Translations under genes and position numbers: made by a program | DNA from: Gerris lacustris | Taxonomy: Eukaryota > Arthropoda > Insecta > Hemiptera > Gerridae | Direction of reading: 5' to 3' | Assembly (NCBI GenBank): GCA_951217055.1 | Contig: OX578284.1 | Location: forward strand, 25,384,187 to 25,448,186 | DNA: 64,000 bases | Notes under the pieces: model-generated | Seen by the model: only the letters and a program-made list of their open reading frames with translations | What the model was told of the DNA's origin: nothing | The model's database searches: none | Part shown: positions 39,334-52,129 of the stretch, piece after piece | Layout of the letters: every line of letters starts with the position of its first letter | Numbering within the stretch: the stretch's first letter is position 1

Positions 39334-40109
39334 TATATAAAATCCAAATACCACTCACTGACTGACAGATCACGATATCTCTGACACCAATGGACCTATG
39401 ATCATGAAATTTTGTAGGTGTGTTCCTCCTACCTCCTAGGTGCTCGCTAAGAAATGTTTTTAAAATCCGCCATCTTGATTCAATATGGCGGCTATTTATA
39501 TAAAAAAAAGACGATATCTCCGGAACCAATTGCACTAGAACCTTGAAATTTAGAAGTTAGCTTCCTTTTATGAAAGTAGAAACTTTTTATACATGGTTTA
39601 CCAATCAGGCGTTTTGATTCAAGATGGCGGCCATATATATAAATATGTGTATGTTCTTTATACAAATCTACAGTTTTAGTCTGATCTCGATGAAAATTTG
39701 CATACTTAACCTTAAAAGCAAGGGGAAAATCACTGTCTGGATGCATTTTTAAAATTTAAATATTGGTACACAGGGGTACGGGGTACAAGTAATGAATACG
39801 GGGTCAAAGTAATTAATACCCTTTATGATGCATATCGTTGAAAGCTCTAGAGTATAGTAATTGTTGTTATGTACAGTTTTATCATATGTTCACTTAGAAG
39901 GGGGGTAAAATGGAAAAATATAGCTATATCTTATAAAAAAAGAAGAGTATCCGTATGAGAGTATATCTTTTATACAAATTTACCGTTTTATCCCAATTTG
40001 ATGATAGGGGGTCAAAGTAATGAATACTCTTCATGAATCAATTTTGTTGAAAAGCTCTTTAAGAGTACAGTAATTGTTGTTATGTACAGTTTTGTAATAT
40101 TTTCATTTA

Positions 40110-40130
40110 GGGGGGGGGGGGGGGGGGGGG
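40110..40130 (+). repeat. G21 homopolymer in the Helitron
   Basis: Twenty-one consecutive G in an AT-rich context. It corresponds to the shorter GGGGGG in the first internal block at 39900. Confidence 0.97.
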
Positions 40131-40262
40131 TAGAAATAAGTGGGACGGAGAGAATCTAGATATTCTCGCATAGTAAAATAATTTAAATGTTTTTCAACGG
40201 TAGTTTATAAACGTATCAAATTAAAATAACACGCCGCAGCGAAGCACGGGTATCCAGCTAGT

Positions 40263-41411
40263 ATTTGTATAAAGACCCCTCTTTTTCTATGTACAATTTT
40301 CTTCTTCTACGTTTTTTCATTTTTCCTATATGCATAAGACAAATTATTATGGCTTAGAGATAAGAAATTTGTTATTAATCAATACTTTTGAACTTAATAT
40401 CAAATCATTACCTAAATTCTATGGATGAAGAAGAATAACTTTCTTTTAAATTACTTTGGGGCACATTCTTATCAAAACACTGTACAAAAACATTGTATCT
40501 AAATTGACCTAAAGATAAATCATTGGTAGATTCGACTTTTTTTTATGTGATTATTTCGACAATGTTTTGGGATGCCAATTTTACATACATATTTTATTAG
40601 GGACAATTCTTACTTCCTTAGCTCATTTAAAATATAACTTTGAAATATATCTTAAGAAGGATGGTGTATTTTTCACTTAGTTAAGATTTTCAATTTGGTG
40701 AGATTTTTAATTCTCTATAATATAGGGCTTTAACAGGATTTTTATAATCTTTTCAATGGTTCGTTAGCACTACGCTATATATCTGCAAGATATAAACATG
40801 AAGTAAAACGATTTCTTATTTTCAAACGTTTTAGTTTAATTACATTTATTTTTTGAAATCATATGGTAAGCAAGGTTTTTGACAGTTAAATGTTACCAGT
40901 GTCTGTGGCAAGTAAGGTTCCATCTACATGCTTTATATCTGAATAATAAATGAAGGGGTGTGGAGCGGCCATTGAAAATTCTAGGTCATACAAAATTAAG
41001 GTTTACAAATTGAATTCCAACACAAAACAAACACATATTTGTTAAAACGGGTAGAATTTCGTAAATCATGCATTGTTTGGATATATCGATGTATGACGTC
41101 ATTATAAAAATCGATAGTACCGACTTGCGATATCTAGTAGAGGCATCGTACACTGTAGTTCTACCCAGATGTGAACTGGTAACAAAACAAACCATTCTCT
41201 AGTATATTCTAGCTGTTAAAACAAAAATTACAACAAGAGTCACCTTTAATCATTCCTTCTATTTTTCTTTTCTTCTTTTAGTATCTATGTTATTTTGACC
41301 TTTATTACTGTCTATAATAAATAACGAATGCAGCTAATAATATTTAGGATAGGTTCTAATTTTATACAAAATAAATCTATACAATGTAATTAATGAAAAC
41401 AAATATAAACA
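40263..41411. other. AT-rich DNA, no gene seen
   Basis: Nothing recognised. Confidence 0.55.
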
Positions 41412-41511
41412 CTCTGCCAATTTGTGTGACACATAGCTTCCTCGCGTCCTATTTCGTATACACTATTGACTCTAGGCTTTTACAACCTATTATTGTCAAA
41501 TTTATTTAATT

Positions 41512-41525
41512 CCCCCCCCCCCCCC
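41512..41525 (+). repeat. C14 homopolymer in the R1 element
   Basis: Fourteen C; the related copy has CCCC at 23631, so the run expanded in this copy. Confidence 0.95.
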
Positions 41526-42775
41526 TTTTAAATCTGTCATAATTTTATAAATTTTATAATTTTATTTTATAATTTTATACTGTTTTCATTTTATACATGA
41601 ATTGAAGTATCAATTTAGCAAAATTTAAAGAGCGCAGACGGTTGTAATTTATCTTGGGCTAACTGCGGGCTACTTTCGACAAATCATCCAAATTTCGCAA
41701 CAGCCAGATGACACGGAACCAATAAATGTTCCCTAATGCATGAAACAGATTTTGTCTTGGAATTTTTGAGACCTAAAATATGTTCGTTCTTCAGAACGAT
41801 CATATAGTTTCCGTTATCTTTGGTAAGCTGGGAAGAAAAAATGCATACATTTTTCATTTTATGTTTATCACAATCGTAGTGAAAAATTAAGAATATTTGG
41901 TTTTTTAATCGTATAAAAATAAGTACCCAGTTGTTGTAGATATATTCCAAACACTCTGATCATAACAAGAAACCTTAGGTTTGAAGATTTTTTATAAGAA
42001 AGGGCTTAGAAATATATATTTAATAGTTTAAGAGCCCTTTTCATAAGTTCTCGATTGAATTCTATTCTGTGGCTGTCCCTGGTGTTACATGAAATGATAT
42101 TTTAGACTAGTCCTATCTCTCACGGGTGGAAAAACCTCTTGGCCTTAACTCAGACTAGCTATTTCCTTCCTCATAAGAGAGGATAACAAATTCAATGGAA
42201 AGGGACCAACCCTTAAATGACCAAAAAGACCTTCAAGTTAAGGGAGGAAAGATAGAATAGGAGGAAAAAAAGTGGCTAGGAAAACCCTTTGGGGTCGATA
42301 AGAGGCTTTGTTTCACAGGATTTTAAGAAGCATTTTCTCAGCCAAGAATATGGCCAATGCTTTATATTAACAAGACTTTTTTGTTACCCTCCCTATTTTT
42401 TTACACCACTCTGATAATTTAATGACATCCCAGCCTCTATCTTCTCTTACTTTATCTTTTAGTACCGAGAAAAAAGAAAATAGGGTGCACACGGACACCA
42501 GTGTTTATCCACAGGTTGTGAAAGCATAAAGTCAAAGAGTTGTTTTATTTTACTAGATATTTCGTTTATTCGAAGGTCAGACCTTAGCATTGTTATTACA
42601 TGAAATAATAATGATTTCAGTTATTGGCAATTTTGTACAAATTGGCAATGGCAGTAAAGGTTATGTTTGAAGTGCTTATGGGAGGTGAATACCCTTATAT
42701 ATTCTTTTGTCCTTATTAAAATGTTATTTTTATTTGTTAATTCTTCTTTTAGAGGTAATAAATAAGAGAAGGATA

Positions 42776-43088
42776 TTTTTACACAAATAATTTTCTTAGT
42801 GTTCTTTATACTAAAATATTTGTCAGGTACGCTCCAAATATACTTGGAGGAGATATCTTAAGCAATGAATTCTTCAAGTCATAATTATGTTCAACAACTT
42901 GATGAATAATTCTAGTTATTTATATTGCAGATTCAGATACCTTTTCACAAATAATTTTCTCAGCTTTCTGTATATACTAAGATATTTGTAGGCTACGCTT
43001 TAAATTTACTTGAGGCAGATCTCTTAAGCAATATATTTTAGAATTCAAAATTATGTTCAACAACTTATATATTGAATAATTTAAAAAA
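42776..43088 (+). repeat. Diverged tandem duplication, ~170-bp unit
   Basis: Two copies share CACAAATAATTTTCT, ATACTAA(A)ATATTTGT, TACGCT and ATTATGTTCAACAACTT in the same order (about 42780-42930 and 42950-43088). It lies within the R1 element. Confidence 0.8.
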
Positions 43089-43893
43089 TGTCTATTTCGA
43101 TCAAAAACTTGAGTAATGAGTATTATGGTATTTCCCGTACATAACAGTTGGTCGTCTTTTTTAAATAGATAGTTTCATAAGTTTTTTAATGATCAATTAA
43201 GGACATTAGTATGGTTGTAGTGCACTAGTGTTGCCTGCGTTTCTGTATGCGTCAAGATGTTTAATTTAATAGGAAAGGAATATGTTTTTTCATTTGCATT
43301 TATGGTCTTTAAATAATTGCTTTTGAGCTTAACGAAAGGAACGGAAGCATTGTGACATTCTGATACACGTGATTTTTTATGTCTTCGAATTAAAAAGTTC
43401 CTAGAAGAAAACCCTTTCAGACATGCTCTGGCGATAAACGTTTTTTTGTGAACCATCATATCCTGAATCACTCATTTTTATGCAGTTTGGATAATAGGTC
43501 CCACCATCTGTGTCCATTTAAAATTGAATCAAAATAAAAGTGGGAATGAAAAAATGTCCAAACAACTACACTTTCAATTCCCAGACGAATCACATTTTTT
43601 TATACTCAATAACTATTCGTCTAAAAATACGGATGAAGCTATGTGTCATACTAATTGACAGAATTTTCTTCTTTCTTAATGACAGCTTGATCTTATGATT
43701 TATAAAATTGTTTCATTTATCTTATAGACTTAAATTTTATAATTATTGTAACATAATCTAATTAAGTTTAAAAAATAATGGGAACTTGTCAGGTTGTATT
43801 ACATATAAAATAATTAATTGTAGTAGCAATATGATATTATAGCATTATTTATAATTATATGTAATATATATTTTGTTTAGAGAATAAATTCGA

Positions 43894-43930
43894 CTGAGGA
43901 TGACTCTGATTATGAGTCGAAACGTGTCAT
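43894..43930 (+). ncRNA. Hammerhead-like motif (uncertain)
   Basis: CTGAGGA (43894-43900), an unpaired T, then the perfect stem GACTC-TGATTAT-GAGTC, then GAAA (43919-43922) and CGTGTCAT. This is the order of the hammerhead ribozyme core (CUGANGA, stem II, GAAA). Penelope-like and other retroelements are known to carry such ribozymes. Against it: the T after the core removes the usual first pair of stem II, and stems I and III cannot be convincingly drawn. Activity is not claimed. Confidence 0.35.
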
Positions 43931-46164
43931 TATAACACAAATTAAGTGATGGTTTTTATTTAATTATTTAAGAATAAACTTCCTACACCTTCAACATCCA
44001 TCTGATCTTCTTTTTTACTTAAAATTAATAAGGTGTAACTTTTAAATTATTATTAATTTAATTCATCAATCATTAATTTCTTTTAAAGCCAAGACCCTTA
44101 ACATTATTTAAGGTTTGCGGTCCAATATAAACTCTTTCTATTGAATTATGGTATAGCAAAGAAAATATTATAAATCAAGTAAAAAATAAATATTGTATCC
44201 CATTTCGTTATTTTAAGCAGGTACTTTTTTTTTTACATACTTTTGCCTCATTATTTTAGCCGAGGATGTAGCACGTGCCTCACTTTTCTCTCTCAGTACC
44301 TTAAACCGTGATTCGTTGGATATTTGAAACTTTATATCATATATCGGAGAGAACAAATTTACTTTTGATACATAAAATAGAATGAAATCAGGTATAGATC
44401 GTGAACAACATTATCATGATTGTTTTCAAAGAGTAAAGATTTCCAAGAAATATCAATTATCTTTAGTATTAATTTGAAATAGACATATTGAGTTCACATC
44501 TGAAAACAACCAAGTCAATTTAATTATCCTTATAGTGGATTAATTATTGGAATACCACGTGTGATATGACATAATTTGTTAATTATAGTTTATTAATAAA
44601 TGATTAGTTTTATTCATATTTATATATCATCAATAGAATAGGCGAATTATTGAGAGACTGGATATGTTGTTCGTTTTTTATAGACACAAAAACCTAAAAC
44701 CACCATTTACCTAGATTAGACACCTAGTAATGGCTATATAGACCAATCTGACCTTTATATAATAAGCGTTGTTTTAGAATTAAAATATATGGATATATAG
44801 AATAGATAAATATATAGAATTATATATCCTTTGGCTGGCCTATGCTCTCCACGCTGGCGCTGTTGAGCCAAGAATTTTATTCTTACGCTCTTCAGAATAG
44901 CATATCAGCTATCCTTTGTGACATCCTACATTGGATCAAGTTGAGAGTTTTGGAATTTCCGCGGATCTTAAATATGAATAATTATTATCTATAAAAGAAG
45001 AAGATTCTTTTTGGAAGCATTGGTTATTCTTAACCTTCTTAATAATATCTATAAATCAGAAATATTTTAACTTTTAGATAGTGAACATACATAATATGAT
45101 TATAGAACATTAGTGAACATTCATATGAACATATGATTATACAAATATGGAATAAACCGGTTAAAAAACTACTGAGATAATAAGGCTAGAATATCGTATA
45201 GAAGCTGCTTAGGTCCCATATAATTATATTACATTGGGCTAATATACACCCCCACCAGTAGTTTTATTTGTATTATTTTTATTTCTCTACTCCCACATCA
45301 CTAATTATTCATTACACCCCTTCGACATCGTTTAAGAAATAACGCAGCTACAAATTTCTCAAGAAATTGTAGTAATATACCTTTTGAGAGTAATTTTCCA
45401 TGAGAAACCTCTAAGGGGTAATTTCTCCGATGACTTTACCTCATAAAGTATTTACATAAGGCGCTGAACATTACATAACGGTCTATATGATTAGTAGCTG
45501 AGAAAAGTTCCAGGTATTAAAACTCGGTAAATATGGAGTTCATATTTAAGTTTTTTCCCCCCTATTTTGTCATAAAAGTAATTTAAAGGTCGTAAAAAAG
45601 TTGCTAAAATGCCTTTAACATTAACTTTTTCATACTAAAATTCGTATGCTATTATTCTGTTAGAAAAAAAAAAAAAAATATTATAAAAACATCACTTGGG
45701 TCCACTTAAGTGCTGGTTAAATGGAGGTCATTATCATGGCCCTTATTCTCTACAACATGTAATTTTATGGTAGTGGTCATAAAACATCAGTGTGAGGAAA
45801 ACTCGAGGTTTGATACTTATATTACTTATAGTACACTTAGTAAATAGCTCCTAAAAATAACTTCTGACCGAAAAAAGAGAATGTCCGTGAATAAATAATC
45901 CTTGTCTTTTATAGTAAGTAGTTTGGGTTGTTCCCTTATTAAATGATTCTTATTGGTAAGTAGGGTCTAAAGGAAAACATTAGAAGCTCACTTTTGCGAT
46001 ATTTCGACCCCTCTTTGGTGTCTTTTATTTTTACTAGATTAAAAATAAATTTACTTCAATAATGTGTTTCAATTAGCATCCACATTTTGTATGAACAGAG
46101 AGTCATCAGGTACAACGTCTATGTGGATAATGACTAAGAGTAAACAAATTAAGGTGCTTTAAAC
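43931..46164. other. AT-rich DNA, no gene seen
   Basis: A GC-richer patch at 44825-44960 (CTCTCCACGCTGGCGCTGTT) has no open frame. A-run near 45663. Confidence 0.5.
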
Positions 46165-46358
46165 CTGCTTAAAGTATAAAATATATTTTTTTAAGTAATA
46201 AACAAATTGGGAATAGCTAGGATCATTTAGAAGTAAAAATTGAATTTGAGGATTTACCAAGATGGCGGTAAATCCTCAAATTCAATTTTTACTTCAAAAT
46301 GATTCTCGTTTTTCCCAATTTGTTTACTGCTTAAAAAAATATATATTTTGAACTTGAA
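46165..46358. repeat. ~194-bp foldback, arms ~90 bp
   Basis: Arms contain AAATATATTTTTTTAAG, AAACAAATTGGGAA, AAGTAAAAATTGAATTTG and AGGATTTACC on the left and their complements on the right, around AAGATGGCGG. No target duplication identified. Confidence 0.85.
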
Positions 46359-46960
46359 GGTATAAAAAATGAATAGTGATAAAAAAAATCTCTAGTATTT
46401 AGTTACATAGAGTAATTTTTACATCACTATGAACCTACTTGTGTGTACTTACTCTATGTATCTACATTCTACATATGTAATACTTACTCTACACCATACT
46501 ACCATACCATACTATATATACACCATAAACCTATGGTTTTTGTTACAACCACCGTTCTTGTGGTAGTAAAATACATTTTTCCGAATCGCCAGTAAATCCA
46601 CAAATTTGATTTTTATTTTTGCCTGATCCTCGTGGTCCCTAAAATAATTATAGGAGCTCTTAGTTTCTCTGGAAATACAGTTTCCATTTTCTTCTTTCGG
46701 CCATTTTGGTTCAGGATGCCAGGCCAGTCTATCTGAATTTTCGGATCGACCATGGTGAAAATCTGTTCGCATTTCTTTAAGTAGAATGCCTGTTAATGCG
46801 GATGGATTATAATTTAAAATTTAATAGGTTTTCTGGATCTGACCGGTTGACACCTGTCAAATATTATTAATTATTAATGGCACATTACGCACTGCTGACC
46901 TCAGAGCAAGGAAGGTGTAGAGGGAGCAATGCGGTTTAAAAAGTGGTTCATTATGCTCCC
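46359..46960. other. No gene seen; low-complexity TAC-rich stretch
   Basis: At 46400-46520 a degenerate TACTCTATGTA / CATACTACCATAC pattern. The 86-codon minus-strand frame at 46512-46772 has no recognisable domain. Confidence 0.45.
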
Positions 46961-47358
46961 CCCATATACTAGCACTTTCAAGCGGGCTCAATCCGAACTA
47001 AAGTGATCACGTGGTCACTGGTCCTCGTCTTATTGGTCTATTCCTTGCCTTTCTATCCCCACAGACGGTTGTCAACAAATCCTTATCAGTAGCATTTATT
47101 TGATACCCCACTCAAAGAAGATTGCTATTGGTTATCTAGGAACTGTTACATGTTTATCAACGACGTTACTTCCTTTAAATAATTAATAAGGTCGACAGCA
47201 AACATTAATGTACAAATTTATGAAGAAAACTGTATTAAAAATAAAAATATTAAATGTCGTAAGAAAATATCCCTTAATCTTATCAGCTGATATCAGATAA
47301 ATTTCGAGATATCGATATTGTTTCACCAAACTGCCGCTTGAAAGTGTTAGTAGATGGG
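46961..47358. mobile_element. ~398-bp element with 25-bp terminal inverted repeats
   Basis: The left end CCCATATACTAGCACTTTCA then AGCGG is matched on the minus strand by CCCATCTACTAACACTTTCA then AGCGG, two mismatches in 25. Interior contains AAAGTGATCACGTGGTCAC and is not coding. The target duplication is not evident. It is MITE-like; superfamily unassigned. Confidence 0.75.
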
Positions 47359-48567
47359 AAAATTTGTTAAAGCACTAGGTGCACAAGACCCGATAGGCCT
47401 GTCAGTTTAGACAGAACTGTCTTTTTGAAGGCCGGTCTGAGCGAATTTATATTCCGGTATGCCTGTAACTTCTGCGACCGGAATGAACTTACGCATAGGC
47501 GACCTGTCTTCAGACTGTTGACTGATTAGTTTTAACTAACAGGCATACTGGTTGTGAACCCGACTTAATGATGCTCAACTAAATCCCACCACAAAGTCTT
47601 TTATGAATTCTTTTATTACCTTCTCGGTTATTGGATATCAATGTACCCAGTTGCTAGCTACAGCTCCTCCACAAACCCACGCTCTTCTACAGAAAGACTC
47701 TGTTCACAAAATATAAAAAAACACAAAATATAAAAAAAAAAAATCTTGTTAAAATTTTAGCACTATATAAAATAATTATCCATTTATTAACTCCTCTTTT
47801 TTAATTTGTTAACGAAAAATTCTTATTATTATTAAACTTATTACTAGCATTATTTTTCATTGCGAAAATATTCACTAAAACATAAAGAATAAAACATAAT
47901 ATTTAATATTAAAATATTATAATATTTTTAAAAATAACAATGTCGTGTCATTAAGAAATGAAATGCTTATTTTAATTGAAGCAATTCGAACTTTAAATTA
48001 AAACATTTTAGGAAAGAAAAGCGTTTTCATTCGAGTTAATGAGGAGATTTTTTAAATGATATCTGCAGACAAAGAACGAACATATTTTAAGAATTTTTCA
48101 TCCAAGCAAACTCTATATCTCTTCTATGGATCCCTTTCACGAACTTAAATTTATTTAAAAAAACGAAACTATTTTTCTAAAATATTACTTATTGTCTAAA
48201 ACATAGTTTTTTGTTTTGTTTTTTTAAATTCACTCTTAGTATAAATGATAATCCCAAAATTATATATATAATACACATAATTAACAATAGTAAATAAATA
48301 TAATTGAAATTAATTATTTATTAACTTTAACATTCTACATAACAAAGAGTCTTAATTTAAAAAAACAATATGCTGCTGAGGAGGAATTTTAATCTATGAC
48401 CGATGAAATAAAAAGTTAAGGAATTTCTAAAATGCAAAAAGACTTCTAAATTAAATGTTTTATTATTTTTCTTGTCGATCAAATTATTTTTCTATACTAA
48501 TTTTTTGTCTCTGGCTTATTCTCTCTGACTTATTCTTCTTTGATATTTTGCTAGTCAATTAATATGT
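47359..48567. other. No gene seen
   Basis: 47395-47580 is GC-richer, with ATTCCGGTATGCCTGTAAC and, inverted, TTAACTAACAGGCATACTGG. This may be a decayed foldback; no coding frame. Confidence 0.45.
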
Positions 48568-48695
48568 ATTAAAATTTATGTTATAAAACAATTCATTATT
48601 ATACAATATACATATTAATTAATTTTTTTTTTTTTTTTTTTTAAATTAATATGTATATTGTATAATAATGAATTGTTATATAACATAAATTTTAA
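48568..48695. repeat. AT-rich foldback around a T22 run
   Basis: The arms of about 53 bases are nearly exact complements (AAAATTTATGTTATA, CAATTCATTATTATACAA, TATACATATTAATT) on either side of the T-run at 48624-48645. Could be a small MITE or an inverted duplication. Confidence 0.88.
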
Positions 48696-50308
48696 CATTT
48701 TTATTTTTCGTAGTAAATTAGTAACATAATTTAAATCAATTCCTTTTAGCAAATTAGCTTATTCTTCGTGTCTGATCTTTTCGTACTAAGATTATCAGTC
48801 AGTGTATGTTAATACATGGATTTTAACGTTACTAAATTTTTTATTTTTTTTTTGTTAATACAAAAAAAAAAAATCCTTTGCTAAAAATTATTTTATAATT
48901 CTTATTTCGAAGTAACTTATGATATAGAATTTAGAAAAATTGGAATTACTTATTTTAGGCACATTGAAATATCACTATTATTTTGTTTTATAAAAAACTT
49001 GTATTTTCATTAAATCTCTAGGAACAAAATCAACATTAGACTGGTATTTTAATTTATCTTGAATACCCTTCTTGTCTTTTCTTTTCCTTAGAGTAAAAGA
49101 AAAAGGTATAAGAAAGAGGAAATTGGATTAGCTCAGATGGAATTTATTGAAGAAATGATAAAATACTACAGAATGTTTCTTCAAACGAGTGCTTTCCTTT
49201 CATAAATCTATGTTTTCTCTAATAGTTTTTACACTTATCTTCTTTCTAAACCTTTAGAAGAAATTCAAAAAGGCATATAAAAGTACCAGACTAATATAGG
49301 CATTTACTTATGCTACATATATGCGTCTTTGTTATAGGATCTTTTTTTTCAGGATATTGGTAAAATAGCCTCAGGCCTAGGAAAGAAGGGTCTTTATAAG
49401 ATACCGTAGACATTTCAATTCTACCAAAAGATAATGGAAATGCTACCTTCTGGCTATTCCTTGAATATATTTTCTCGATCCTTTTTAGTTAGAAAGGAAA
49501 GGAAAATGTTATACAAGATTATAAATATGTGTATTAATATATATTTTTTTAACATAACATTTTTTAATCTTCTTTTTTTAATCGTTTTCGATTTATCTGA
49601 GCGAACAGTCAGTTCCAGTTAGCATTCTTGAACCAACTCACCCGGTTTTTTTAACCCTCACATCTCTGTTACCTCTTAAGATGGGCTTTAGAAATTTTAA
49701 TCATTGTAAATTGAGCTGTTAACACTCAGCCTCTTCAACAGGGGTGATTTTCAAAGTAGACATTTTTGTTACTGAGTCACTCACTCATCATCATCGTCAT
49801 TTTCAGTCCAAAGCAGTAAGACCTCATATGGTGATCCAAGGTGCAAACCCGGTTTAATAATCCATCTAATAGTACCTACTCAATCGCCTAAGCAAGCTGA
49901 CAGACCCACAAAAACTGAGTATTTTGCTTAATGGAAGTAACTATTTATGTAATTTATTACTATTTTTTTTACATGGATATGTTTTTGGCCTGAGGGACTG
50001 AACAATTTCTGTCACCAAAAAAAGACATGAAAAATGTGACACTCTTAAATGTAGTACTATGATGTTAGGATGTACCTGGACTTGCTAATTTTTCACATGT
50101 TTTTCACTTTATAATACAATATTTCGATAATAGAAGCACTGAATTATTTAAATATAGTAGGTACAAGAAGTTAGCAGGAAGTTAAGAGGAGGTAGCTCGT
50201 TTCAATTTTTAGTACTAATTTTCGTCAATTGGAGCGCACCATGGCAACCGTATTCAGAGGGGGAGGTGTAAAGATTGGTTAATTGCCAGCTATGCTGGAT
50301 TCAATGCC
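48696..50308. other. AT-rich DNA, no gene seen
   Basis: Nothing recognised. Confidence 0.55.
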
Positions 50309-50311
50309 TAA

Positions 50312-50495
50312 AGGCCCCCATACGCGGTCAAAATGTTTTCGCAAACATCATGTTTACGTAAACATTTTGACCGTGTATGGGGCTGTTTGATGTTTGCGCA
50401 AATAACATGATGTTTGACGTGTATGGCCTAAATTTGCCCAACATAGTTATTGCGCAAACATTTTGCGCAAAATGTTTGATCGTGTATGGGGGCCT
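50312..50495. mobile_element. 184-bp PIF/Harbinger-type MITE, TAA duplications
   Basis: The ends AGGCCCCCATACGCGGTCAA and, on the other side, GATCGTGTATGGGGGCCT are inverted repeats. Both are flanked by TAA (50309-50311 and 50496-50498), the 3-bp duplication of PIF/Harbinger elements. Interior repeats of ACATTTTGACCGTGTATGG, GATGTTTGCGCAAA and TTTGCGCAA give extra internal symmetry. No coding capacity. Confidence 0.85.
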
Positions 50496-50498
50496 TAA

Positions 50499-52129
50499 AG
50501 CCATATATCCATGATTCAGTGTTTTTCCATGAGGTGGAGAAAATCTAAACTCAATCTAAATTCTGATTAGTTTAAATGAGAGGTTATATAAATGGCAGTT
50601 TATAAACATAGTATTTTTTTTTTTCATTTTCTTTGCTTAATTTTCTTTTAGCTATTTCATGCATTGTTAAATGGGTCCAAAATTAGTCGACATAAAGTCA
50701 AGGCTAATTGTATGATTAGCCATTTCCAGTTAATACTAGATTTTTTTTATCAATGGAAAAATGTTTAATAGTATCTTTAGGCCAAAATAATATTATTAAA
50801 AATTTAATATTAGGGAATCAGCATAGCCGGTTTACATCGGTACTTTTAGGGACGTATCAGATTTATCTATTAATTTCAACATCGATAATCACATCGAGAT
50901 GTCACTCCCTAGGCCCTGTAATGACCTATTATAGTGTTTGCAGTAAAAGAAACCGCAAAAAAAGATTAAAGGAGAAATGCTTATTAATTCTCAGTATTGG
51001 GAAATTTTAATTATAGATTTTTCCCTCCTTCAAAGGGATGGATTCAATGCAAATATTTTTCTAGGCACGAAAAATATGCAAGAAATAATTATATTTGATA
51101 ATTTTAAAAAAAAAATAATAAAAAAGACTATAGTATAGAATAACAAGTGTCACGGTTAGAGGCGTATAAAGGACATTCTATGTATTTTGCTTGTTAGAAT
51201 GTTGTCACAATCAATATCCCTATGTAAATCTATACCTATACTACCGCCGTTATACGAGTATAATGTTTATTTTATAAAAAAATATAAATCCAGCTTCTGA
51301 TAACTAAAGAAATAATGGTTCAATATGTTAAAAATATTCATATAAAAATATGTCTATTGAGAAAAATATAAATTTGAAATTTATTGAAAAATAGTAGAAG
51401 TTCATATTTAATTCCTGTCATTATTCTATGAATAAACTGCAGAAAGGAACTAAATGAAATTAAAAAAGTACGTGATTCGTTTAAATTCTGGTTATTCTGA
51501 ATGAACTTTAAGAAATTATAAATAATTGTAAAGAAATGTCGTGATTCTAATAGATATTAAATATATTAAATTTATTCTAGATTTAGTTTTGGTATAATTT
51601 CCTATTTTCTAAGTTTCAAGTTTTTTTGGAGATTGTTTTATGTAATTGTGTTAAAGCATGCAATATAAACCTGTTTGATTATTCTGGGGGGAATCTATTA
51701 ACAAAACCAGACTTTGAAGACATGTATTATCTTTTACAAATCTGGTTTCATTACTCTTCTAATTCCTAGACGTATCTGGTCTTGGTGCCACACGAAGGTG
51801 TTAAATATTCCAAAGAGAGCTGTTCAATTACATTACACGCAAAGTTTACAGATTCAGTTCAAAACTTAAGAAAATTATATTATAACTCAAGTTCTAATAT
51901 TGTTAAACTAACATAATTTTCGTGAAAACTTTTTCAAGATACTTTTTTCTGTAAAATAATGCATCGGAATGCAGTAGCACCTTATTACTAGGTGTGCAAT
52001 GCAGTTGTCTGTTTACAATATTGAGCTGAGCGTGCATTTTAATCTTAAACTATAATTTTTTTTATTTATAAACAGCTGAAAGCGGATCAAAAATTGTAAT
52101 ATTTTTAATTTTAACTTAAACAGCATTTT
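50499..52129. other. AT-rich DNA, no gene seen
   Basis: The 85-codon plus-strand frame at 50753-51010 has no recognisable domain or conserved motif and low-complexity flanks; not called. Confidence 0.5.

Larger units (their letters stand above)
37203..40261 (+). mobile_element. Helitron-type element split at its 5' end by a giant foldback
   Basis: Start A37202|TCTA, then (after the foldback) TATATAAAATCCAAATACC at 39334 on; end CTAG at 40258-40261 followed by T, preceded by the hairpin-like CCGCAGCGAAGCACGG (40233-40250). The inside has phrases common in arthropod Helitrons: GACAGATCACGATATCTC, AAGATGGCGGCCATAT, GATATCTCCGGAACCAAT, and two partly repeated blocks with AAAGCTCT...AGTAATTGTTGTTATGTACA (39840-39890 and 40040-40095). 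There is no Rep/helicase frame. Without the foldback it is about 0.93 kb. Confidence 0.7.
41412..43662. mobile_element. R1 element with both inverted termini, ~2.25 kb
   Basis: The left end TCTGCCAATTTGTGTGACAC then ATAGCTTCCTCG and the right end (minus strand) TCTGTCAATTAGTATGACAC then ATAGCTTCATCCG form a ~30-bp terminal inverted repeat with about five mismatches. The left subterminal part matches 23551-24115. The middle holds a tandem duplication (42776-43088) and GC-richer sequence (42060-42330). Frames do not exceed 92 codons and I recognise no transposase, so it is non-autonomous or decayed. No clear target duplication is seen; the family is unassigned. Alternatively two solo ends could lie in this arrangement by chance. 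Confidence 0.55.
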
